64,000 nt of DNA from Alphaproteobacteria bacterium (lineage in GTDB: Bacteria > Pseudomonadota > Alphaproteobacteria > CAAHEQ01 > UBA3637): NCBI GenBank assembly GCA_017962565.1, contig JAGCVC010000018.1:62001-126000 (forward strand). Direction: 5' to 3'. The stretch's first letter is position 1; every line of letters starts with the position of its first letter. Under the pieces are notes generated by a model, which was not told the DNA's origin, made no database searches, and saw nothing but the letters and a program-made list of their open reading frames with translations. Positions 27,101-34,638 of this stretch are shown here, one piece after another. A program made the translations under genes and the position numbers.

Positions 27101-30100
27101 GATGATAAAGGTTGTAATAGCACTATAGTAAATGCTTTGTATGATGATGGTTGGAACAACGGAAATAAAGCTTGGTTGTCGGATGTTAAGAATGATTCAT
27201 ATGCGTATGTATGGATGCCGTATAATAATGGAAAATACAATGGTATGGTTAGTTCTTTCAAGAACGCAGACAGTGACTCAAGATATTCTCGTTATGGTTT
27301 CTGTATGTTTAAGGAGGGATGTCCTTTAGTTCCAAACTGTTCGGATTACGATGATGCATGTGCTTGTAGCGGATGTGCAGAAGGATTTGAATTAGAAGAT
27401 GGTGTATGTGTACAACAAACAATTTGTCCGGAAATACCAAAATGTTCAACATATGACAGAAATACTTGTGAATGTACAGGATGTATATCAACATCATTGA
27501 CATTACTCAATGGTGAATGTTGTGTTGCGGTAGGTGGTGAATGTACGCAAAATGCGGATTGTTGTAACAGAAGTGAAAATTTCTGCGCATTTGAAAATCC
27601 AATTGCTAATAACAATGCGGGAACCGGCGAATGCAGACCTATTTCAGAGTTTAGAGAAAGAGGTAGAAAGATAGTTGATGGAATAGAATTTTTGCGTTCT
27701 TCAACCCGTATGAGCTGGTGGACAGCAGGAAACTGGTGTGAAGCAAAGGGTATGCAACAAACAAAACGTTCTGATTTGAGTTCAGATACTTTGACTGCGT
27801 TAAATAACGCCGGTTGGGGTGCACCAACAGCAGATGGTGATAAGAGTTGGTTGGAAGCAGATTCTGCAAAACAAGCATGGGTGTGGTTGCCAAGCGAAAA
27901 AGGCAAAAACGTGAATGGTATGTCAAAGAATGATAAGAACATTAATGGTACTGTCGCTAATCCTACCACAACAGCACGTTACGGTATGTGTACCGGCTCG
28001 GCATCATGTACGCCACCTGAAAATTGTTCCGTTTGGGATGAAAATTGTACTTGTACGTTATGTGCAAATAAATACACCCTTGCAGCAAATGGTACATGTA
28101 CAGAGTGTCCGGATGTAGATAATTGTTCTACATATGATGCAACATGTGCGTGTACTTTATGTGTGTCCACTCATTTGCTTGTAGATGATACCTGTATTCA
28201 AAAATGTTCACAAAACAGTGAATGCGGTACCGATTCGGGTAACTTCTGTGCTTTCCCGAATCCAAAGGGTAATAGCGACAAAGGTCAAGGCCTTTGCTTG
28301 CCAATTTCAACCTATGAAACCGAAGAACAAACTCCTACTGTAAACGGTATTACAACTCGATGGAAGAGAACTGCAACAAAAGTAAGCAGTTGGTGGACAG
28401 GGGAAAGTTGGTGTGCCGCTCATCACATGAAAATGCCAACGATGGCAGATTTCAAATGTGATCAACCCGGAGTTACCGGAACAGGAAGACATTGTTGTAT
28501 GAACAGTGAAAACAATTGTTATCCGGCAATTGAAGGAAGTATTTTGAAAGCATTGCAACTGGGTGGTTGGGGTGATCAAACGGGATCAGCAAAAGCAATT
28601 TGGTTGGGTGAACAAGCAGCATCAAATGGAAACATGTATAATATGCAAATCAAATATAGTGGTCTGGGTTGGACTTCTTATAAGCATTCTTCTGGCTTCT
28701 ATGCTATTTGTACTTGTCAGGAAATTGAAGATTGTTCATATTATAATGAAGATTGTACATGTTCTGGATGTGCTCCTGGATACAGGATGGACGGCAGTCA
28801 ATGTAAGAAAGAATGTAATACGAACCTAGATTGTGAAAGTACAGAGTTCTGTTCATATCATATTGAAGGTTCCGGCGAATGCGGACCAAATATAACGACC
28901 AGAGTGGGTGTATGCGAACTTTTATCGAATCATTTGGGCGATTCCAAAACAATTGATGGTAAAAAATGGACAAAGAGTAGAGAGAATATGCGTTTCTGGT
29001 CGGCACAAAACTGGTGTGAACGTCAAAAGGGAACAAGCAATATACCGATGACGTTAACCGATCGTGCATCTTTGGGATGTGCTTCTTGCGGAACTCAACC
29101 TGACGATAGTGGTCGTTATTGTACTGCGGAAGGATGTGGAAGCAGTGGTGGTTCGGCATACACTGGGTCTGTATTGTTGGCACTTCAAAGTGCCGGTTGG
29201 ACAAGTGAATATTCTTGGACAAGTGATACATCAAGCACAAATCGTTATTGCTATCCTTATTACTTTGCTTATTCAAACAGTGATTTTATTGCAATAGATG
29301 CATCCAATCATATTGCCACCGCTTTGTGTAAGAGCTGTACAACATCAATAACGGGTTGTTTGGCATACAATGCTGATTGTACATGTAAAACGTGTAATGA
29401 GGCAGGACATTTTGTGTCTGATGGCGCTGGCGGATGTGCTTGTGGTACAGGATATAACTTGTACAAGAGCAAATGTTATCCGGAATGTCAATCCAATGAT
29501 CAATGCGAAATGACAGAATTCTGCGCATTAGATGGTTCCACGTCAGGGTTATGTAATGGTACTCCTCATGATGTTGGTCGATGCTTACCTTTGGCAAACT
29601 ATGGCGGTTCATCCATAGTAGTTGATGGTAAAATTTGGACCAGAAGTAATGATATAATGCAATGGTGGAGTGCAGAAAATTGGTGCGAACGTCAAAAAGG
29701 AACGGATAACGTTTCCATGACATTGCCAACGCGTGCAGATATGGGTTGTGGCGATCCATGTGGAACAAGCGGACATTATTACTGTTCCGTTGAAGGTTGT
29801 GAAGACAATACAAATGAAGCCCGTTATGCTTATGAAGGGTCAATGTTGCGAAAACTTCAGGAAGCCGGTTGGGTTAATACAGATAATAATAAAGCAAATT
29901 ATTTCTTAAGTATCGGTGATGGAAGAACTACTTGTTATCCACGTATGGTAAGTATGTTCTCAGTCTCTATTTGGGATATTCGTTGGGATCACAGCTATCG
30001 TGCTTTGTGTAAGAGCTGTACGGCAATACCAAATTGCTCGGTATATAATTCCGATTGTACATGTAAAACGTGTGATGCAGAAGGACATTGGGTAAATGAT

Positions 30101-33100
30101 CCAAGCACAGGCGGATGTAAGTGTCATCCTGATTATTCCGAATACCAAGGTGCTTGCTATATGTCATGTGCCCAAGAAAATGAAAGCTGTACAGAAAATA
30201 CAGATTGTTGTTCGGGCAACTTCTGTGCGTTCGACAGTCCTGTCAGTGCAACCGGAAACAAAGGATCCGGTAAATGTAAACCGATCAGTGCTTATCCGGC
30301 ATCCGAATTATACGTTAATGTAAATTCACAAAAGACAGCTTGGATACGTTCAACAACACCTGCATCCAGCTGGTGGACCGCAGAAAATTGGTGCTTGGCA
30401 CAAGGTTATGACATAGCAACTCGTGAAAGTGTCGGATGTTCCACTGTAAGTGCCGGATGGTGTACGGATGGCGGTTTAGGTTGGGGTAAAAAAGGAACCG
30501 TCTTACGTGCTTTGCAAGTCGGCGGATGGACAGAAGACAGCTATAATTATTTAGAAAGTAGTAGTGATCCTTATATGTGGCGATTGGATATGGTGATTGG
30601 ACCTGATAAGGATTCTAGCTACATAACAACCGGTTATAAGAGTGATGCATATTTGCCGATTTGCTATAAGACATATCAGGGTACTTTGAACAAGGCAAAT
30701 TGTACAACATATAATACATCGGGTGAGTGTGTCGGTTGTGCAGCGGGATATCAATTATCCGGTACCGGTTGCGTTGCATGTCCCGGAGTGGCTCATTGTG
30801 CGAATGCGACCAGCTATGACGGTGCATGTGGCTGTGCTGTATGTGCCAGCGGTTATACGGCGGTAAACGGTGTATGTTATCCGGCATGTTCGACAAATGC
30901 AAATTGTACGGATGCAACGACTTATTGTGCATTCCAAAGCGCAGTAAATTCATCAAATAAAGGTTCCGGTGCATGTATGCCGATGGGAACTGCTTACGCA
31001 AAAACAACAACCGTAAATGGTGTTACTCAAGGATGGGTCAAGGGTGCTATTGAATTGAACTGGTGTGGTGCAGAAACTTGGTGCGCACGAAGGGGAGCTC
31101 AACCTGCAACCCGTAGTGATTTGGGATGTGGCGGCACATGCGGAAGTGATAGGAACCATCAATATTGTACTGCAGTTGGGTGTGCCTTTGATTCCGGCAA
31201 TGGATATGCAGGATCTGTGTTGAATGCATTCCAAACAACAGAACCGGCGTGGCCTGCGGGTTGGTTCTGGTTGGAAAATGCAACGGGTACAGATGCCTAT
31301 ACTGTATGTTTCAGTGCAAGTCCGATTGGTAAATGGAGAAGAGCATTCCCGAATATGAGTGCTTCTCCGGTAGGTGCTTTGTGTAAATGCCCGATAATTG
31401 AAGGTTGTGCACAATATGATACGAATTGTAGTTGTACGGATTGCGCAACGGGACAAGTTCTTTATAACGGTGTTTGCCGTAAAGAATGCGAAAGCAATAA
31501 TGATTGTACGGAAACATCCACATTCTGTTCATTCCAAGAAGCAACAGACTGTACAAATGGTAATCCAAATGTACAGAAAGGTGCTTGTGTACCTCTGAGC
31601 GATTTTGGTGGAGCATCAAAAACTCTTACAGACGGTGAAAGCGCAACATATTGGAGCTACACAACATCGACTCCTGGTAGCAAACAAATAAATTGGTGGA
31701 CTGCGAAGAACTGGTGTGAAGCGCAAAGCAGACGAATGGTCGGTACAGAAGATATAGGTTGTACGTCTTATTCTTGTGATGCAAATTCACCGGCTGTTTT
31801 GTTGAGATCAGCATCTCCGGCATGGACTATAAAATATTCTTTCTGGTTGACGGATTCAGCTGGTTCAGTTTGTACCAATAAGTATTTCCTCAGTAACAAT
31901 GATTCTTCAGGTGTTTACGTTAATACTGGGTACAGTAACAAACATTACGATGGTTCTACGGCTATCAGTACGGATAGCGTTCGTTATGCTCTTTGTATTT
32001 GTCCTCCGGTAGAACATTGTACACAATATAACAGCGGTAATTGTGAATGTTCAGCTTGTTCAACCGGATTTACAACCAACAGTGATGGTACAGCTTGTGT
32101 CTGTGATACAGCCAACAACTATGAACCTGACGGAAACGGCGGGTGTGTATTGAGTAAGAACTGTACAACAAATGACAATTGTGATGCAACAGAGTTCTGT
32201 GCATTTGAAAGTCCGTCCAGCTGTTCTAATAAAGGTAATGGTAAGTGTAAGTTAATGGCCGACTTTGGAACCGGTGCGGGCAATGATGTAAAAATTGTTA
32301 ATAATAAGAGATTTGTACGTAGCTCACCGGCTTCAACAAGTGTGATGATGACCAGATGGTCTGCAGAAAATTGGTGTAGCCGAAAGGGAATGGAATTGGC
32401 AAATCGTGCAAGTTTGGGATGCGGCAACGTTTCCGCCGGCAGTGCTTGTACATCCCCAAGTTCAGCTCTGTCATTGTTGAGAAGCTCACCAAACGCATGG
32501 AATTCCCAAGTTCACTGGTTGAATGAAGACAATACAGCTTGCGATGTGTACTATGCTCACTTTGAAAGCGGTTATATCGGTAACGATACATGGCGTAATG
32601 ACAAGCATGTTGCACTTTGTGCATGTAAACAAGTAGCAAATTGTACACAATATAACACGGACAATTGCGAATGTTCAGCTTGCGAGACCGGATTTACAAC
32701 CAACAGCAGTGGTACTGCTTGCGTCTGCGATGCTGCAAATCACTTTGTCGCATCCGGTAACACCTGTGTCTGTGACAGCGTAAATGGTTATACGTCTAAC
32801 GGAAGTGGCGGATGTACATGTAATACTGAAAATCACTATGTTGCATCCGGTAACACTTGTGTTTGCGAAACAGGTTATACTTCCGATGGCAATGGCGCAT
32901 GCGTAAAAGTGTGTGTACCGGTAAACGGCCAATGTTCAGTAAATGAAGATTGTTGTGATGGTGACTTCTGTGCCTTTGAAAAACCATCGAGCGCTAGTAA
33001 CCCTGGAAATGGTGCTTGTCGTCATCTTGATGACTTTGCTGAAAGAGCAACCGGAAATCCGAAGATGGCCAATGGCAACAAATTCTTGCGTTCTTCTTCG

Positions 33101-34192
33101 AACATGAGTTGGTGGACGGTAGAAAACTGGTGTTTGGCAAAGAACATGGTACGTGCCGGACGTGACACTATCGGATGTCAAAATTACGGAGAATATGATA
33201 TTTGCTCTTCCGATACAACAGATGAATTAAGAAGTGGAACGAATCCTTGGACAGATAAGGACAAGACTTGGTTGAGTGAAACGTCTCCAAATGGTTCACA
33301 ATCTTATGTATGGTATCCATATTTGAACAGTATTCTTGTTGAAGATAAGAATAAGAACAGTAATTACTATAAACGGTTTGCTATATGTTCATGTCCGCCG
33401 GTTGTAGGATGCGGAACATATAATACAAACTGTGTCTGTACGGGATGCAAATTAGGATTCACTATGTCCAACGGTGCTTGTGTTTGTGATACCGCAAATG
33501 GTTTCGTATCTAATGGAAGTGGCGAATGTGTATGTACTTCAGGACGTATCGAAGTGGGCGGTATTTGCAGAAAAATATGTTCAAATAACTCCCCCTGTGC
33601 TGCAAATGAGTTCTGTTTCTTCCCGAACGCAACATATGATGGAGGAGCAGGTACCGGTGCTTGTATGCCATCCAGTATTTATGGAACCGCTTCACAGACG
33701 ATAAATGGTCGAAAGTGGGTACGCAGTACAACTTCTGAATCAATGGATTGGTGGACAGCCGAAAATTGGTGTAAAAGTCAAAAAGCAAATGACGGTGTAA
33801 CATCATTACAGATGGCATCTATGGCAGATCTTGGATGTGATGAGTTTAATCCTGGAAAATATTGTACAGATACCGGCAGCAGTGGGTTCCCGGGTAAAAC
33901 CGGCAGTGCGTTGGCTGCATTACAAAGTGGTGGGTGGACATCGGGTTACCATTGGGTCAGTAATAGTGGCAGGAATTTGATAGTCTTCGAAAATGGTATG
34001 ATTGGTGATTTTGATAAGGATTATTCCAGTATTGCACTTTGCACATGCCCGACAATAGAACATTGTACAGAATATTGTGAAGAAGGTTGTTATTGTGCTT
34101 CCTGTGAAAGCGGCTATAAAGTCAACTCAAGCGGTAAGTGTAGCCCATGTAGTAGTGGTCCTTGCGACAATGATCTTTACTGTATTCTTTAG
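21185..34192 (+). CDS. Giant 4335-residue Cys-rich surface protein with prepilin-like N-terminus
   Basis: One uninterrupted frame. The N-terminus carries a basic leader and SGRTMLEMLCVLFIAALIS: a type IV prepilin-like site with Gly30 at -1 and Glu35 at +5, then a hydrophobic helix and a short pilin-like region (to about residue 190). The remainder is a modular ectodomain: about 10 Cys repeats of type A (residues 200-506), then about 44 type B repeats with signature C-x2-Y-x3-C-x-C-x2-C-x2-GY, and from residue 1070 13 copies of a Trp/Cys module (MSWWTAENWC core). It ends at Cys-rich sequence without a C-terminal anchor. It should need periplasmic disulphide formation. A role as an adhesin or pilus-tip protein is inference; no function is known to me. 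Confidence 0.85.
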   Translation: MKKRFRILNFLEKKMSIPFVKKKMHKKFSGRTMLEMLCVLFIAALISIAAVKMWDYFEDRTLANNLLEDMINARNKAATHKIKAGFTFDRWTNILDATETRSSYGFQAKRFVNEGTVSYVVRPVRDGFPYRFTKELCKHMLRMKSEKFSIYQASSFERGDFVEVESCDVLNDLIFAFSPVTGKVFVPNQENDAQSQYSISCENDADCKVFGFGYICASGICSYSGYCSSNAGCDCAVCNNSSCGETDTKHCCNGVYCAHPCSGDNCCKNGYCTCNYHSECVATYGSGYGCINNVCTPLKCSSNDDCLQIGENYLCSHGTCISGSCSDGGGDSYCIDNFGIQYVCKDGVCTKVACGNTDECVQIMGEGYECLDGTCQSRGCSHNEDCLKFGVGYLCSTNHICENAKCFETGSSFCSKFGNKYICDAGICKNADCENDAICRATFGDGWICLSNTCRDARCSTLSDCTSRFGADWTCFNGKCESLVCSSGSDCLKFGSNQICDTNEKCKECPSIEYCSQPYARNNTCSCKTCEPGYFVNNNKCDKCPSVTGCRTSSSYDSNCGCTDCSNGYELTAGKCCSKVDNCTSYDPETCKCTLCSSGLPSESGSKCCGIKQNCLVYADGNCDCKVCEAGYRPVGGGCEPCTPTNDSRVGNCSRYYGNSVEEIAANVCKCETCESGSSGTYVVNPAGYTSNNLGSQCCRQIENCSVYNGACECVTCDANYRPTPIPQVGQEQNKCCYKIEGCQDHGLHPSNPYQCVCTQCETGYTQAEWTLCCENRSHCATYNYYSSYLYPNTDVKAGICACTSCNDGYKVTATGDCRSCSDKEYCVLYNNDCTCNTCQAGHELKDGNCCDFVAGCTSFTDSCICETCSDDYVHKVLPGDATCCLKKDNCTEYSNNCECTTCENQYKISGGNCVPCAYLAGCDIYSQSDCSCSECEENYDPSNGRCCPKVQNCASYDADCNCAECNDGYTKSGGKCCANVLNCAPGGYNESCACTTCNDNYTPMDGKCCIAVEGCTTYNSSCVCTDCDSEHTLSGGKCCPDIDKCTAYNSSCGCRTCENGYTLKDGTCQSTCSSNDDCDEGEFCNYSTGSNNLGSSGGCSTTEDYGLMEKTLSDGTRWIRSEKEMTWWGAKSFCETQQTSDGVPYNLASRASLGCGNAQYARYCTDSGSSAFPGKSGSRLYKLQTESPAWTEGSHWQEYRTDKAGYAYTVRFSNGFIADATATNYSDSNTHGYALCYACPAITSCTGYDADCDCTSCSGSLIPVNTGSKCCTGVDHCASSGYGSDCACQTCDENYTLSDGKCCSTVENCNTYTSGCACQACKSGYKRVSGQKCCLKLTNCSTYDEATCACTGCDNGYKLEGGNCTNCPSISNCSTYDPMTCACTACNNGYKFNNGSCDEKCPIIENCDTYDQSTCACMTCQEGLSPDIEKAQCCSNINQCSYYDNRCECVGCSTAAGYLPNPSTGHCDLSCNVTGCDAYEWGCLCNRCRSDYDLNTKAFYYGGNDRYTHQCCPKIEGCAEYDEFCNCTACKDGYTAGETLYYDGRYEWAYVSECYIASVPCADEDCNTCPSGYVPSNSEGTCCRVIPGCSGYGDGCKCTECNGSVYGSGYSVSGYGWSYLHNGSCVASCPTGYTPYTYEDYHICKMENCVDYSPINGTCSTCAPGYSGTECEPCEVEHCTGYQSQCSCNACEEGYVASNGVCDAGCTSNSDCEEDEFCLYITSTTSDAGTGRCATFTEYTAQTITATADNVSKRWTRSSKGMNWWSAQNWCERLNLSTVSRSDFDCSSITINGTLCESNMLTAIKNAGWSSGYGWLEAHATTPTVSYSVGFSTSKIHNHGSYQRTSTSPRAFCQCPAVDGCVAYGTDCACTACDTENYTLSRGICLKKVCSQNPECAPTTFCAFENPTSASNSGTGTCRFVDDFVEEGRKTVGRTTYVRTSSTMSWWTALNYCPAKGMTVPSREALGCKGIDDKGCNSTIVNALYDDGWNNGNKAWLSDVKNDSYAYVWMPYNNGKYNGMVSSFKNADSDSRYSRYGFCMFKEGCPLVPNCSDYDDACACSGCAEGFELEDGVCVQQTICPEIPKCSTYDRNTCECTGCISTSLTLLNGECCVAVGGECTQNADCCNRSENFCAFENPIANNNAGTGECRPISEFRERGRKIVDGIEFLRSSTRMSWWTAGNWCEAKGMQQTKRSDLSSDTLTALNNAGWGAPTADGDKSWLEADSAKQAWVWLPSEKGKNVNGMSKNDKNINGTVANPTTTARYGMCTGSASCTPPENCSVWDENCTCTLCANKYTLAANGTCTECPDVDNCSTYDATCACTLCVSTHLLVDDTCIQKCSQNSECGTDSGNFCAFPNPKGNSDKGQGLCLPISTYETEEQTPTVNGITTRWKRTATKVSSWWTGESWCAAHHMKMPTMADFKCDQPGVTGTGRHCCMNSENNCYPAIEGSILKALQLGGWGDQTGSAKAIWLGEQAASNGNMYNMQIKYSGLGWTSYKHSSGFYAICTCQEIEDCSYYNEDCTCSGCAPGYRMDGSQCKKECNTNLDCESTEFCSYHIEGSGECGPNITTRVGVCELLSNHLGDSKTIDGKKWTKSRENMRFWSAQNWCERQKGTSNIPMTLTDRASLGCASCGTQPDDSGRYCTAEGCGSSGGSAYTGSVLLALQSAGWTSEYSWTSDTSSTNRYCYPYYFAYSNSDFIAIDASNHIATALCKSCTTSITGCLAYNADCTCKTCNEAGHFVSDGAGGCACGTGYNLYKSKCYPECQSNDQCEMTEFCALDGSTSGLCNGTPHDVGRCLPLANYGGSSIVVDGKIWTRSNDIMQWWSAENWCERQKGTDNVSMTLPTRADMGCGDPCGTSGHYYCSVEGCEDNTNEARYAYEGSMLRKLQEAGWVNTDNNKANYFLSIGDGRTTCYPRMVSMFSVSIWDIRWDHSYRALCKSCTAIPNCSVYNSDCTCKTCDAEGHWVNDPSTGGCKCHPDYSEYQGACYMSCAQENESCTENTDCCSGNFCAFDSPVSATGNKGSGKCKPISAYPASELYVNVNSQKTAWIRSTTPASSWWTAENWCLAQGYDIATRESVGCSTVSAGWCTDGGLGWGKKGTVLRALQVGGWTEDSYNYLESSSDPYMWRLDMVIGPDKDSSYITTGYKSDAYLPICYKTYQGTLNKANCTTYNTSGECVGCAAGYQLSGTGCVACPGVAHCANATSYDGACGCAVCASGYTAVNGVCYPACSTNANCTDATTYCAFQSAVNSSNKGSGACMPMGTAYAKTTTVNGVTQGWVKGAIELNWCGAETWCARRGAQPATRSDLGCGGTCGSDRNHQYCTAVGCAFDSGNGYAGSVLNAFQTTEPAWPAGWFWLENATGTDAYTVCFSASPIGKWRRAFPNMSASPVGALCKCPIIEGCAQYDTNCSCTDCATGQVLYNGVCRKECESNNDCTETSTFCSFQEATDCTNGNPNVQKGACVPLSDFGGASKTLTDGESATYWSYTTSTPGSKQINWWTAKNWCEAQSRRMVGTEDIGCTSYSCDANSPAVLLRSASPAWTIKYSFWLTDSAGSVCTNKYFLSNNDSSGVYVNTGYSNKHYDGSTAISTDSVRYALCICPPVEHCTQYNSGNCECSACSTGFTTNSDGTACVCDTANNYEPDGNGGCVLSKNCTTNDNCDATEFCAFESPSSCSNKGNGKCKLMADFGTGAGNDVKIVNNKRFVRSSPASTSVMMTRWSAENWCSRKGMELANRASLGCGNVSAGSACTSPSSALSLLRSSPNAWNSQVHWLNEDNTACDVYYAHFESGYIGNDTWRNDKHVALCACKQVANCTQYNTDNCECSACETGFTTNSSGTACVCDAANHFVASGNTCVCDSVNGYTSNGSGGCTCNTENHYVASGNTCVCETGYTSDGNGACVKVCVPVNGQCSVNEDCCDGDFCAFEKPSSASNPGNGACRHLDDFAERATGNPKMANGNKFLRSSSNMSWWTVENWCLAKNMVRAGRDTIGCQNYGEYDICSSDTTDELRSGTNPWTDKDKTWLSETSPNGSQSYVWYPYLNSILVEDKNKNSNYYKRFAICSCPPVVGCGTYNTNCVCTGCKLGFTMSNGACVCDTANGFVSNGSGECVCTSGRIEVGGICRKICSNNSPCAANEFCFFPNATYDGGAGTGACMPSSIYGTASQTINGRKWVRSTTSESMDWWTAENWCKSQKANDGVTSLQMASMADLGCDEFNPGKYCTDTGSSGFPGKTGSALAALQSGGWTSGYHWVSNSGRNLIVFENGMIGDFDKDYSSIALCTCPTIEHCTEYCEEGCYCASCESGYKVNSSGKCSPCSSGPCDNDLYCIL
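21781..22710 (+). repeat. Type A Cys repeats of the giant protein (about 10 copies)
   Basis: Units of about 30-36 residues with pattern C-x4-DC-x3-FG-x2-Y-x-C-x2-GxC, for example CSSNDDCLQIGENYLCSHGTC split by short linkers. Six Cys per unit suggest a small disulphide knot. I counted ten by eye. Confidence 0.75.
22700..24390 (+). repeat. First block of type B Cys repeats (16 copies)
   Basis: Units of about 33-38 residues such as PKVQNCASYDADCNCAEC followed by NDGYTKSGGKCC. The CxC and CxxC spacing resembles eukaryotic furin-like, EGF-like and Giardia surface-protein repeats, though this is a bacterium. A second block of about 13 lies at 24,900-26,300 and about 15 more alternate with the Trp/Cys modules up to 34,190. 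Confidence 0.75.
24400..34065 (+). repeat. Thirteen Trp/Cys modules of a C-type-lectin-like or FGE/DUF1566-like fold
   Basis: Each about 120-145 residues: a cap (C-x4-DC-x4-FCAFE, NxGTGxCxPL), then W[V/T]RS, SWWTAENWC, RASLGC, a central LxALQxAGW, YWL, and a final ALCxC. Approximate DNA blocks: 24,400-24,910; 26,310-26,750; 26,850-27,325; 27,540-28,010; 28,205-28,720; 28,810-29,345; 29,490-30,030; 30,170-30,680; 30,890-31,405; 31,485-32,015; 32,160-32,640; 32,920-33,400; 33,575-34,065. The W-x2-A-x3-C ... W ... C layout is that of CLec-type folds; this is inference. Confidence 0.65.
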
Positions 34193-34221
34193 AAAAAAAA
34201 GGGCGTTTTGCCCTTTTTTTT
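34193..34221 (+). terminator. Terminator of the giant gene
   Basis: A-run, GGGC-GTTTT-GCCC stem, eight-T run, starting immediately after the TAG stop (34190-34192). Its A/T symmetry could also serve the convergent xseB. Confidence 0.85.
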
Positions 34222-34290
34222 ACATGTGTTCTGTTAACGTGTAATTATGTCAATTGCGATTGATAGATTAAGTAATTGGGATGTAACCTC

Positions 34291-34521
34291 TTATGCCCCT
34301 TCGACATCAAAGGGTTCTTTGCCGACAATTTGATCTTTTTCGATAATCAATTTATCAATTTGCTCTTTTGCGGCTGCCAATTTGGCTTCGCACGCGGTCT
34401 TTAATTTCATGCCTTCCTGATAAGCTTTTAATGCATCTTCCAATCCAACGCGTCCGCTTTCCAAATTACGTACGATATTTTCCAATTCGTTGAGCATTTC
34501 TTCAAATGTTTTTTCAGCCAT
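34291..34521 (-). CDS. xseB: Exodeoxyribonuclease VII small subunit
   Basis: 76 residues: KTFEEMLNELENIVRNLESG, VGLEDALKAYQEGMKL and a final helix (CEAKLAAAKEQIDKLI), the standard XseB helical hairpin. It pairs with XseA (not in the window) to degrade single-stranded DNA. GAAAGGAAAAG precedes the start. In many proteobacteria it heads an operon with ispA and dxs; here it is alone. Confidence 0.93.
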   Translation of the reverse strand: MAEKTFEEMLNELENIVRNLESGRVGLEDALKAYQEGMKLKTACEAKLAAAKEQIDKLIIEKDQIVGKEPFDVEGA

Positions 34522-34638
34522 TGTCTTTTCCTTTCTGCTCCGATTATATACATAAATTCATCCGAAGAAAAGCTTTTTTTAACAAAACATTAATGTTTCT
34601 TTATCTATTATAAATTGGGTTTCTTTAAAGAGGCAAAA

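Noticed and set aside
21693-33818. Many long antisense and out-of-frame ORFs inside the giant gene
   Set aside because: They follow from the Cys-codon-rich composition; amino acid content is unlike real proteins and starts lack ribosome sites.
24400-34065. Diversity-generating retroelement target (CLec-like variable modules)
   Set aside because: No reverse transcriptase, template repeat or accessory gene seen in the window; divergence among modules is broad, not confined to adenine sites.
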